Assembly: GCF_900452865.1 (NCBI RefSeq)
Contig: NZ_UGOZ01000001.1
Coordinates: 1,860,001 to 1,924,000, forward strand
DNA: 64,000 bases
From: Legionella taurinensis
GTDB lineage: Bacteria > Pseudomonadota > Gammaproteobacteria > Legionellales > Legionellaceae
Direction of reading: 5' to 3'
In this document: positions 17,042-24,930 of the stretch, piece after piece
Position numbering within the stretch: the first letter of the stretch is position 1
Layout of the letters: each line of letters begins with the position of its first letter
Made by a program: the position numbers and the translations under genes
Notes under the pieces: generated by a model
Told to the model about the DNA's origin: nothing
What the model saw: only the letters and a program-made list of their open reading frames with translations
The model's database searches: none

Positions 17042-18249
17042 GGAAAGGGAATTTTTGCAAGGTAGGCATTCTCACGAGTAATGTTTAACGCCCTGGCATA
17101 GGTGTTATCAATATTAAGTCCATTATTGAGCGACATGTGGGCAAAGAAATCCGGACTCATGATTTTGGTAACATGAAGCCCCAGCGCCTCATCGTAAGCA
17201 TGGTAATAGAAAATATCGGTACTTAAGGTGCTTAAAGCCGATAAGACCTCTTCATACCGGTATTCTTTAAGCGCATGCACATCATCAAGGGTTGCCACTT
17301 TACACGGAATCGCTGTTTTAAAAAACGGGATCGTTTCTTTGATTCCGGCATGATTGCATTGCTGAAATTGAAGGTGGTATCCAGCGCCGGCTTTATTGGC
17401 CAAACCTTCCGAGCATTCCATGTTATACAAAAAGGTATAACACTGATAAAGCTCCTCGAGGGAAGAGGTTAACGCTTCCGTAAGCGTCAGGCCGCTGCTT
17501 GAACCGATGGAATACTGCACCATGTCGTTCGGGGAATGGGCAAAATAAAACAGGATCACCGTATGGCCTGGCAGATGATTGCCATTGGCAAAAATGAACA
17601 GGTTCCCGTTATCGAGCAAACGCTCTGTCAATTCCCTGTAGGGCGTGAGTTCTTTCAGTAATTGCGGGTCGATGGCATAGTGACACCGCTGTGAAAGCCA
17701 ACTGCCCAGGAGCGCCTGGCGCTCAATGAATTCCATCAGCGAATTGTAAAGGGCTTTTTCCCGAACAGGGTGAGACGCACAGGCGCAACTGTCGCTGAAA
17801 TGAAGGTAAGGTGCATCCTCTTTTCGCCCATTTAACGAAATGGCATTATGGAAATAATCAGTGGGCGTGTTGTCAAACAGATTATACACCCGGGTAAAGG
17901 CAAATTCATGCGCAAGGCAGGCCTCGGCATCCCGGCTTTCCTGACACAGGGACAGTAATTTTTTCTGCCAGGAAAGCGGTTTCACGTCGGTCAGTTTTTT
18001 CTTGGCATCCACAGGTACTTTGGTAAACAAATGATTGCGTTCATAAAATTCGCCATAGGCTTTTCTGGGGAGGTTAAGTCCAATGCCCGTACTCCCGCCA
18101 TAGCTGATGATGCCGTCTATCACCGCTGATCGCGGCGTGGACAGGTTGCTGTCCATGCACAGCTTGAATTTCGTGGCATGGTGAATGGAGGCATGGGACG
18201 CTGAGGCATAAGGAAGATGCTTTTGCCGGGTTAAATTCAAGTCAGTCAT
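17038..18249 (-). CDS. YcaO-domain cyclodehydratase (TOMM/LAP biosynthesis, McbD/SagD-like)
   Basis: The protein has 403 aa from ATG 18249 (8-base overlap with the upstream gene; the frame also opens from a TTG at 18267). YcaO proteins use ATP to cyclise Cys/Ser/Thr of a precursor peptide into azolines. Seen here: GGSTGIGLNLPRKAYGEFYERNHLF near residues 51-75, DSCACASHPVREKALYNSLMEFIERQ near 153-178 (the acidic ATP/Mg site of the fold), and a C-terminus ending IPFP, matching the proline-rich tail that is functional in TOMM YcaO proteins. It is the last gene of the precursor-McbB-SagB-YcaO operon, in the same order as mcbBCD. Confidence 0.88.
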   Translation of the reverse strand: MTDLNLTRQKHLPYASASHASIHHATKFKLCMDSNLSTPRSAVIDGIISYGGSTGIGLNLPRKAYGEFYERNHLFTKVPVDAKKKLTDVKPLSWQKKLLSLCQESRDAEACLAHEFAFTRVYNLFDNTPTDYFHNAISLNGRKEDAPYLHFSDSCACASHPVREKALYNSLMEFIERQALLGSWLSQRCHYAIDPQLLKELTPYRELTERLLDNGNLFIFANGNHLPGHTVILFYFAHSPNDMVQYSIGSSSGLTLTEALTSSLEELYQCYTFLYNMECSEGLANKAGAGYHLQFQQCNHAGIKETIPFFKTAIPCKVATLDDVHALKEYRYEEVLSALSTLSTDIFYYHAYDEALGLHVTKIMSPDFFAHMSLNNGLNIDNTYARALNITRENAYLAKIPFP

Positions 18250-19048
18250 TTGACGCACCGTATCCAAATAATTGCATGGTTAAAGGCAGGTAGACCGTCG
18301 GATCCAAATCCAGTGCGTGCATTAATTGATGATCACTGAAGGACGACCACACCGTGCTTCGCAGGCCCAACGTCTGGGCTGTATGCAACGCCTGCTGATA
18401 CATGGATCCCGCTTCCATGACCGCATGACGATAACCGCGGTAGCGGTATTTAAACAGAGCTTTGCCAATGTGAGCGATATACAAAACAGCAAAGGCAGGA
18501 CAACTCTCCGGCGTCATTAATCCGTGCAGTAATTGCTCAAAAAAAACAGCGCTCGACAGAGTCTTTATGCGTTGCAATGTGTTGCTGATTGGTCTGAAAT
18601 GATAAGCGCCAGAGGTGACTGAGGCAGAGTGAGTGAGTCGCTCCTCAAACAGAAACACCAGCGGTTCAACCGGGTACAACCCACCTGCCGAAGGATAAGG
18701 GCGATGATTGCTGTCATTGGGTGAAAACGAATGAATCAACAGGGTTTCAATCAGCGGGAAATCAACTGCTTTTTGCGCAAAACGCGTGGTGGACGCCTCG
18801 CGGGAAAACAAGGCCTCTTCCGGCGTTTGACAGGCCACGTCATGGTGATGAAATGGCGAAATTTCACATTCAGTGAACTGAACCCGACTGATGGCGCGCT
18901 GATCCACATTGGTAATGGCCAAATTACCAAAATCCAGCATGGTAATGCTCTCTTTGGCATGCGTTTTCAGAATATCCTGATAAACCTGCGCGTCCAGATG
19001 CCCTTCCACTAACCCGCTGATAAACGGCTTTTTAAACGTGGCGCTCAT
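18242..19048 (-). CDS. SagB/McbC-type FMN dehydrogenase (azoline oxidase)
   Basis: The protein has 268 aa. It has the SagB-type nitroreductase hallmarks: SREASTTRFAQKAVDFP (residues 82-98), RPYPSAGGLYPVEP (116-129), and KYRYRGYRHAVMEAGSMYQQA (200-220), the last bearing the catalytic Tyr-Arg region. In TOMM pathways this FMN enzyme oxidises thiazolines and oxazolines to thiazoles and oxazoles. Its ATG overlaps the stop of the McbB-like gene as ATGA, and the YcaO gene overlaps its own 3' end, so the three are translationally coupled and probably form one complex. Confidence 0.92.
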   Translation of the reverse strand: MSATFKKPFISGLVEGHLDAQVYQDILKTHAKESITMLDFGNLAITNVDQRAISRVQFTECEISPFHHHDVACQTPEEALFSREASTTRFAQKAVDFPLIETLLIHSFSPNDSNHRPYPSAGGLYPVEPLVFLFEERLTHSASVTSGAYHFRPISNTLQRIKTLSSAVFFEQLLHGLMTPESCPAFAVLYIAHIGKALFKYRYRGYRHAVMEAGSMYQQALHTAQTLGLRSTVWSSFSDHQLMHALDLDPTVYLPLTMQLFGYGASND

Positions 19049-19935
19049 TCAACACGCTCCTCTTGCCGATTGGATAAGTCAAGCCGCCTGTCTTCTTCGG
19101 CAAAGGGCGAATGCACAGCGATTTCCTGATGCACGGTAAAACTGCTCAAATCCACATGCCAGAACCAATTGATTTTATCGAGCGGGGTTGGCGCGCCCCA
19201 TAACTGGGTGAACTGCGCGGCAAACTGGTGCAGGCAGTAAGCTATATACCCTTGCTGGCAGGCATTAACCGGTGAATCCGGGAATTGATCCGCTCCCTGT
19301 TTTAGCAGCTCGCGGTAAAACAATAACCAATTGTTTTTTGTTGCAGGGATGTCGCTTTTCAGGTAGCCGATCAGCTGATGGAGGTTTGAAAAATGGCTGG
19401 GTAACCCGCTGTCTTTAAAATAAAGATTATCAATGATAAGCAGCTTGTGCAGCACACCGGCGGTAATGAAATAGACCTGAGACGGCATCTCCCGATACAA
19501 GGTTTTAAAATCAGCATGCGAGTAATTTTTACGATAAAAAATCACCAGGCTTGAGGGGGAGTAGTGATGAGGATGCGATGCCGTTACAAGATGGCAATCG
19601 TATTCTTTTTTCAGCGTGTCCTGAAGTAATTCCGCCACCAGGGTGTCGTCGCTGTTAATGTAAATCGCGGGAAACTTCCTTGCCTGCATGGGTTTTAACA
19701 CATTAAGCTGGCTTATTAATACTTTTTTAAGGGTGTCTACATCAACCCCATGATTCACGGCAAGGGCTGCCAGATGGTCCTGGCTGATTTCAAGCCGGGG
19801 TTGATTTTTTAAAGCATACAACACCGCCTTTAAGGTTTGGCTCGGGATCTTGATGCCCTTGCCGTAGTTACTTAAATACAATTCCAGATCTGTTTCGATT
19901 AACTCATAGTCATTAATGATATACACCGCATTCAT
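19045..19935 (-). CDS. McbB-like E1-type partner protein of the cyclodehydratase
   Basis: The protein has 296 aa from ATG 19935; GTG 19926 is an alternative with a better-spaced AAGGA. The N-terminal ~90 residues look like a winged-helix leader-binding (RRE-type) domain. The later stretch QVYFITAGVLHKLLIIDNLYFKDSGLPSHFSNLHQ aligns by eye with the McbB region around its CHFC zinc motif as I recall it, but the cysteines are replaced by Ser (SHFS). McbB-type proteins bind the leader and activate the YcaO enzyme. Position between the precursor and the SagB/YcaO genes supports the role. Loss of zinc ligands is unusual if confirmed. Confidence 0.75.
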   Translation of the reverse strand: MNAVYIINDYELIETDLELYLSNYGKGIKIPSQTLKAVLYALKNQPRLEISQDHLAALAVNHGVDVDTLKKVLISQLNVLKPMQARKFPAIYINSDDTLVAELLQDTLKKEYDCHLVTASHPHHYSPSSLVIFYRKNYSHADFKTLYREMPSQVYFITAGVLHKLLIIDNLYFKDSGLPSHFSNLHQLIGYLKSDIPATKNNWLLFYRELLKQGADQFPDSPVNACQQGYIAYCLHQFAAQFTQLWGAPTPLDKINWFWHVDLSSFTVHQEIAVHSPFAEEDRRLDLSNRQEERVE

Positions 19936-19976
19936 CCTTATACAAAACGTCAACGATTGGCCTTTTAAATCAGGGT

Positions 19977-21986
19977 TTAGGCCTCTTCAGTGCAGGGTCT
20001 TTTCGCCGCTGCCTCAAGTTTCTGCCGCAGGACACTCTTGAAAATAACCACTTTTTTTTCAACCAGGCCTTGCAAGGCAAGCTGTTCATTGGCTTTAAAC
20101 TGATGATAATAAAGCCCTTCCCTGGACTTAAGCCGCTTAATTAATTCGATCGCCAGCGGATCCGAAAGGCGCTTGTTTAAGAAACTGCGGTGGTATTTTA
20201 ATTCGAAGCCCCCCTCCTTCGCTTCTATCGATTGAATCGCGGGCGTGAGCTGCACTTGAACTTCATTGAGCAACGCGTTTTTCTTTTCCTCACTCAAGGC
20301 AAGCCGTCTGCCCCGGTAATAACAGGCTTCACATCCGTTGATCGCAGCAATCAGAAAGGCCTCATCGGCTGAAACATCAAGCCTTTCCTGCCCGCTATCG
20401 ACATACAGGACGGTATGGTTCTCATCCATGGCGAGCGTCTGTTTCAGGAATCGCGACACAAAAGCCTGCAGGCGTTGCCGGGCCGGCGAAAAATCAGGGC
20501 GAGACGGTAACGAGGCTGCTGTCGAATAAACCATCACGTGGCGGTTCGCATAGGCGGTGTTTACGGCAGTTTTTTTGGCGGTAAACCCATACAGACATTC
20601 CTTATCAGCGGGTACGTCCATACCGCCTGCCGTCAACAGCTGCATCAATTTTCTGTACAGAAAATCATCTGCCTGCGCCACCGACAATGGCTTTAAAATA
20701 TCGGTTATTTTTTCCTGAGCCAGAATCAGGCGTGGACGCCAGGACAAGGCGTAGGGATTGTCGCAGGCCAGCCAGTGCAAGGCGGCATTTACCCAGAAAT
20801 GCAATGCATTTTCATGATGTCCTTGCGCCTCGTAAACAGCGCCCAGGTTCATGCAGTAATAAATCTGATCGTAAACGGTGTAGCCCCCGCCGCTGATTTC
20901 TTTATAAGCCAGCTCATAATAGTGCAATGCGTCATCGAATTGTTTCGCTTTTTTGTACAAACGGGCAATGTTAATGAAATTCACGTAATTTAAGCCCGTA
21001 ATGGTTATCTGATGGTCTTCAATGAACGTTTTAATGCGCATTTCCAATGCTAATGCGGTGTCTTCTCGGCCTTGAAGAACCAGAAAGAGTGCATAAAGAT
21101 TGAGACGATAGAGCGAATTTTCATCCGTAAGCGGCATGCCTTCATGAACCTGACAGGCTTTAAAATGGCGTTCAGCCACAGGAAGATTGCGGGTCAGCGT
21201 AGCAGAGTAGGCCTTGATAAAATGCAGGCTTGCGGCATCTGCCGGACTGAGGCTCACCAGGACATCAGGAAGCGGTTTGGCGGTGACCTCTTCATACTGG
21301 TGGGCAAGAAAGCGGGTCAATAACAGGTGCATCAGCAGGGTTTCCCGCTGGGGAGTCGATAAATGATAACGCGCCAAAACGTCATCCAGGACACGGCCCC
21401 CTGCTTCAGGCGCACCGGCCTTAAGGCAAACCCAGGCATAACCGATTAATTTTTGCACTTCTGCTTCGGTAAGCGTCAACGCATTCTCAAAATTAAAATC
21501 AAAACCCACCGCCTCAAGCAAAGTCTGAGGCACGTCCTGACACGGGACGGTAGGAGTCCAATCGGTTTGATAGTCAATGTCCCAGGACGCTTCCCCGACG
21601 GATGACAGGGTCTGCTTAAGTTTCTGCAGGTGTTCAGGCTTTACATAAAAAACAAAGCGCACCCTGACTGAATGGTTTAAAAATAAAAACAGGTAGAGAT
21701 TATCGCGACTTAACCACCCTTCGTCGGTTTGCACATGCAATTCCAGCGAATTCACCTCTTTTGCGCGAAGCAAAGCCTGTACCTGCAGACTTAAAGCCTG
21801 CGCCCGAATGGCAGTAGGCTGGCCTAAGGATTCCAGGTTAATCCAGTCGTTGATGGTGGTCAGTTCACAGACTGGAGTAAAAACCTGCATCGGCAGAGCG
21901 GGTAAAGGCGACAGAGCTTTGGCGATATCAACGAACGCCTGGAAAGGACAAAGAAAATTGCCATTAAGGCTTACAGTTAACTTCAT
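19977..21986 (-). CDS. Large TPR-like protein of the RiPP operon, function unknown
   Basis: The protein has 669 aa from ATG 21986; the frame extends to a TTG at 22028 but the ATG is preferred. Residues about 220-460 are helical with TPR-like units (FINIARLYKKAKQFDDALHYYELAYKEI and YYCMNLGAVYEAQGHHENALHFWVNAALHWL). The C-terminal ~150 residues contain DEAFLIAAINGCEACYYRGRRLALSEEKKNALL and a final helical segment with LYYHQFKANEQLALQGLVEKKVVIFKS, which resembles a winged helix. It matches no TOMM component that I know. It lies between the precursor and the McbB-like gene, so it may be a scaffold, peptidase adaptor or regulator. Confidence 0.65.
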   Translation of the reverse strand: MKLTVSLNGNFLCPFQAFVDIAKALSPLPALPMQVFTPVCELTTINDWINLESLGQPTAIRAQALSLQVQALLRAKEVNSLELHVQTDEGWLSRDNLYLFLFLNHSVRVRFVFYVKPEHLQKLKQTLSSVGEASWDIDYQTDWTPTVPCQDVPQTLLEAVGFDFNFENALTLTEAEVQKLIGYAWVCLKAGAPEAGGRVLDDVLARYHLSTPQRETLLMHLLLTRFLAHQYEEVTAKPLPDVLVSLSPADAASLHFIKAYSATLTRNLPVAERHFKACQVHEGMPLTDENSLYRLNLYALFLVLQGREDTALALEMRIKTFIEDHQITITGLNYVNFINIARLYKKAKQFDDALHYYELAYKEISGGGYTVYDQIYYCMNLGAVYEAQGHHENALHFWVNAALHWLACDNPYALSWRPRLILAQEKITDILKPLSVAQADDFLYRKLMQLLTAGGMDVPADKECLYGFTAKKTAVNTAYANRHVMVYSTAASLPSRPDFSPARQRLQAFVSRFLKQTLAMDENHTVLYVDSGQERLDVSADEAFLIAAINGCEACYYRGRRLALSEEKKNALLNEVQVQLTPAIQSIEAKEGGFELKYHRSFLNKRLSDPLAIELIKRLKSREGLYYHQFKANEQLALQGLVEKKVVIFKSVLRQKLEAAAKRPCTEEA

Positions 21987-22071
21987 GATACACCGTCTTG
22001 GAATGAATAAAGGCGACACCCTTTGCAAGAAGGGTGCAACGGGCTTATAAGGGAATCTGTTTTATCCGACC

Positions 22072-22099
22072 AAAAAGCCTGGCTGATGACCAGGCTTTT
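22072..22099 (-). terminator. Intrinsic terminator/attenuator after the RiPP precursor gene
   Basis: On the minus strand AAAAGCCTGG-(7)-CCAGGCTTTT followed by one further T forms a 10-bp stem (22099-22073) with a run of five T's. It lies about 20 bases after the precursor stop and about 85 bases before the next gene. A leaky terminator here would give much more precursor than enzyme message, as in the streptolysin S operon. Confidence 0.85.
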
Positions 22100-22120
22100 C
22101 CGAGAGATGAAGTCAGAGAC

Positions 22121-22267
22121 TTACTTCGCAGCATCCGTGGTATCAGCCATCTCTGAAGTCGCCGCGGTGCAACAGCAGCAGCAGGAAGACAGTGAAGGCT
22201 CGAAAAATTCACTGTCGTCAAACAAAACTTCCGCTTCGAGAGTATCCTGACGGTTTAAATTGTCCAT
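22121..22267 (-). CDS. RiPP precursor peptide, streptolysin-S-like Cys5-Thr core
   Basis: This 48-aa open frame is too short for routine gene finding. ATG 22267 follows TAAGGAAG with 8 bases between. The leader (MDNLNRQDTLEAEVLFDDSE, then FFEPSL) is acidic and has no cysteine. The core begins SSCCCCCTAATSEMADTT and ends DAAK; C29-C33 followed by Thr is the same block as in SagA of Streptococcus pyogenes. Ser, Thr and Cys residues of the core are candidate azole sites. No Gly-Gly cleavage motif is seen. It lies 22 bases after the barrel gene and upstream of a terminator hairpin and the McbB/SagB/YcaO genes. Product activity is unknown. Confidence 0.9.
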   Translation of the reverse strand: MDNLNRQDTLEAEVLFDDSEFFEPSLSSCCCCCTAATSEMADTTDAAK

Positions 22268-22289
22268 AATGTTAGCTTCCTTAGGTTAA

Positions 22290-22949
22290 TTAAACAGGTA
22301 ATGCGTAGTTAATGCCCAGACTTAAATTCAAATCACCATCACCAAAGGTTCTGCTGACCGGAATTTGATATTCCAGATTGAATTTCGCACCAAAATTATT
22401 AGCGAAGCGGTACATAACAAAGCCTTCAACCAGAGGGTTAATCTGAGTGCGGCCCTGGAATGTTTCTGATACCGGGTTGTCAGCGGAAATATGGATTCGC
22501 GCTTCCCCTTTATTCAAGGTCTCAACAATCGCACCGCCACCCAGTCCATAAGAAAGCTGATTAATATTTCCCCATACCTTGTCGGCGGTGAAGGCCAGCT
22601 TTGCAGGTTGCAGTTCAATGACCGTACCCGCTGCGTAATTGGTCTCTTCCTTACTCTCATAAAGGCTGTATCTAGCATTTAGCAGCCAGCTTGGGAAATA
22701 AAAAGACAGCCCCATGTAACCGCCCCAGAAATTTTTAGGGTAAAAATTGTTGGGATTGATTGAAAATCCAGCCGGGGTTACGGGCGTAAAGGATTCAGCG
22801 AAAACCGCGTTGTCTTTATAGAATGCATGGGTAAAAGCCAGACCGCCTTCGATTAGAAAAAACTTTTCTGATGCAACCACAGGCCCCATGGTTCCTGCAA
22901 ACACTGACGTTGATGCTATAGCCAGAGCTAAACCGATTTTACTTTTCAT
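22290..22949 (-). CDS. Outer-membrane beta-barrel protein, first gene of the RiPP operon
   Basis: The protein has 219 aa, a signal peptide (MKSKIGLALAIASTSVFAG), and barrel strands (FFLIEGGLAFTHAFY, GGYMGLSFYFPSWLLNARYSLYE, FAVM-like NPLVEGFVMYRFANNFGAKFNLEYQIPV, LNLSLGINYALPV). ATG 22949 has AAGGA seven bases upstream. It is the only gene between the promoter at 23058-23086 and the precursor, so it is probably co-transcribed with it. It may be an export channel, an immunity factor or a passenger; no function can be assigned from sequence. Confidence 0.82.
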   Translation of the reverse strand: MKSKIGLALAIASTSVFAGTMGPVVASEKFFLIEGGLAFTHAFYKDNAVFAESFTPVTPAGFSINPNNFYPKNFWGGYMGLSFYFPSWLLNARYSLYESKEETNYAAGTVIELQPAKLAFTADKVWGNINQLSYGLGGGAIVETLNKGEARIHISADNPVSETFQGRTQINPLVEGFVMYRFANNFGAKFNLEYQIPVSRTFGDGDLNLSLGINYALPV

Positions 22950-23057
22950 TCAGAGTCCTTCTGTGATGATATTTAATACTTCGGAGAATTTCAGAGGCCG
23001 CCTATTTGTCCCAATAGAGCCGCACCCACTCTGATCTGTTTCAAAGATCATTAGCCC

Positions 23058-23086
23058 ATTGTAAAGAGCAAAAAAACCTTTGTAAA
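23058..23086 (-). promoter_or_regulatory. Sigma-70-type promoter of the RiPP operon
   Basis: On the minus strand TTTACA (23086-23081) and TACAAT (23063-23058) are separated by exactly 17 bp. Transcription would start near 23050, giving a leader of about 100 bases before the barrel gene. No other equally good promoter was seen ahead of the precursor. Confidence 0.7.
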
Positions 23087-23214
23087 CAAATACTTCACTG
23101 GCCGTATTTTCCACTGTTTTTTGAGGGCATTCCAATAAAAATTAATTCAGAATGACTAACAAAACAGCGTAAGCTGCCTTACAATTGTATTATCACGGCA
23201 ATTGGATTTTTTAT

Positions 23215-23661
23215 ATGTCAGATTACAATGTCAGGCTGCAATGGCAACGAACAACGCCTGATTTTCAATACCACTCTTATGATCGCAGGCACGCGGTCTA
23301 TTTTTATGGTGGTCCAAAAATTGAAGTCAGTTCGTCCGCCAATCTGCTGCGCAATCCTCAATACCAGGCTCCGGAAGAATTGTTAGCCGCCTCTGTGGCC
23401 AGTTGCTTCTTACTCACGTTCCTTGCCCTGTGCTGCAAACAGGGTTATGTGGTAGACCATTACAGCGACCAGGCCACCTGCAGTCTCGATGAGAACCTCA
23501 TGGCTGTCTCTGAAGTGATTCTTCGACCTGAAGTAAGCTTTCAGGCCGATAAAAAACCGGATGAAGCCACTTTACAACAGTTATTCAAGGAAACCCATAC
23601 CGCCTGTTTTATTGCCAATACATTGAAAGCCACACTATCAGTCAATCCGGTGGTTGACTAA
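23215..23661 (+). CDS. OsmC/Ohr-family protein
   Basis: The protein has 148 aa from ATG 23215; a TTG-started frame begins 10 codons earlier. It has the OsmC layout: an N-terminal strand pair, then PEELLAASVASCFLLTFLALCCKQGYVV with the first redox Cys, and a second Cys late in the chain (ETHTACFIANTLKATLSV). Family members reduce organic hydroperoxides with two cysteines, one in each position. It is divergent from the RiPP operon and 13 bases upstream of the monooxygenase gene, so the two may be one unit. A link to the peptide pathway is not shown. Confidence 0.85.
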   Translation: MSDYNVRLQWQRTTPDFQYHSYDRRHAVYFYGGPKIEVSSSANLLRNPQYQAPEELLAASVASCFLLTFLALCCKQGYVVDHYSDQATCSLDENLMAVSEVILRPEVSFQADKKPDEATLQQLFKETHTACFIANTLKATLSVNPVVD

Positions 23662-23674
23662 CGAGGAATAGACC

Positions 23675-24880
23675 ATGCTCAATATCGCCGTTGTCGGTTG
23701 CGGTATTGCGGGGCCCGCGGCAGCGCTGTTTCTTAAAAAAAGCGGCGCTCAAGTCACGGTTTTTGACAAAGTCAGCCAACTGGCACCAGTCGGTGCCGGT
23801 TTTCTCCTGCAACCCGCCGGTCTTCATGTTCTTTCAAAGCTCGATCTTGTCAAGCCATTGCTTGAAAAAGGTGTTCCCATCCACGGGCTGCACGGCAGAA
23901 ACCATAACAACAAGGTGGTCCTGGATTTAAAATACCGGGATTTGGTTCCGCATCATATGGGATTAGGTCTGCATCGTGCCGTGTTGTACGAGGAATTATT
24001 CAAGGCCATGCAGTCGCAGGGGATCGTCATCAAAAACCCCTGTGAAATTACCCGCATTGACAACCAGCCTCATCATGCCGCCCTCTTCGATCGTGAAGGC
24101 AACCGCTATGGTCCTTATGACTGTGTCGTTCTGGCAGATGGCTCGCGTTCCACGCTTCGCCAGGGCCTGACTATCCCCGCACGGGTTAAACCCTATGAGT
24201 GGGGTGCTTTATGGGCTATTGGAAACGATGAGGACGATCGATTTAAGCACACGCTGGAACAGGTTTATCACCGAACCGAGATCATGGCCGGCATGCTGCC
24301 GATGGGGTATAAGAACAACCGACGTTTAATCAGTTTCTTCTGGAGTCTTAAGCGGGAACAATTCAGTCAATGGCAAACTACGCCATTGACGCGCTGGAAA
24401 GAACAGGTTGTCACGCTCTGGCCGCAACTGGCGGCTTTTCTCGACCAATTTACCCGTCATGACCAGTTTGCCCTGGCCTCTTATTTAGACGTCAGGATGT
24501 ATCCCTGGCATGAAAAACGCGTTGTCCTGATAGGCGATGCAGCCCATGGCATGAGCCCACAACTTGGCCAGGGTGCCAATCTGGGATTAATTGATGCCTG
24601 GGTGTTGGCCCAGTGCCTGGCGGAGGGTGAGGTGCCGCAAGCCTTAGCCTGTTATTCCAGAGCACGTCGGCCGCAACTGCGGTTCTATCAAAACGCAAGC
24701 CGGTTTGTGACTCCCTGGTTTCAATCTTCTCATCCCCTCATGGGACGATTAAGGGATGCGTTGCACGGGCCTTTTTGCAAAACCCCCCTGTTAAAACAGC
24801 AAATGCTTTTGACCTTAGCCTGCATGAAGACAGGGTATTTTTCCTCAACCCCACTGCAGGCGTTTCCGCCGTTGGAATAG
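23675..24880 (+). CDS. FAD-dependent aromatic monooxygenase-like protein
   Basis: The protein has 401 aa and belongs to the PHBH/UbiH class of single-component flavin monooxygenases. The dinucleotide site is VVGCGIAGPAAALFLKKSG (residues 5-23). The DG motif is in CVVLADGSRSTLR, and the second FAD motif is VLIGDAAHGMSPQLGQGANLGLIDAWVLAQCL. GAGG-type ribosome site precedes ATG 23675. It hydroxylates an unknown substrate with NAD(P)H and O2. Similar proteins act in ubiquinone, antibiotic or aromatic metabolism; the substrate cannot be read from sequence. Confidence 0.9.
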   Translation: MLNIAVVGCGIAGPAAALFLKKSGAQVTVFDKVSQLAPVGAGFLLQPAGLHVLSKLDLVKPLLEKGVPIHGLHGRNHNNKVVLDLKYRDLVPHHMGLGLHRAVLYEELFKAMQSQGIVIKNPCEITRIDNQPHHAALFDREGNRYGPYDCVVLADGSRSTLRQGLTIPARVKPYEWGALWAIGNDEDDRFKHTLEQVYHRTEIMAGMLPMGYKNNRRLISFFWSLKREQFSQWQTTPLTRWKEQVVTLWPQLAAFLDQFTRHDQFALASYLDVRMYPWHEKRVVLIGDAAHGMSPQLGQGANLGLIDAWVLAQCLAEGEVPQALACYSRARRPQLRFYQNASRFVTPWFQSSHPLMGRLRDALHGPFCKTPLLKQQMLLTLACMKTGYFSSTPLQAFPPLE

Positions 24881-24930
24881 GACTGCTCGCACTAGAAACG
24901 CTCCGATTACCCTGCCCTGCTCACGTCCCT

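Noticed and set aside
22023..22250. Plus-strand 75-codon frame overlapping the RiPP precursor
   Set aside because: It is the antisense of the precursor gene. The minus strand has the ribosome site, the operon context and the Cys5-Thr core.
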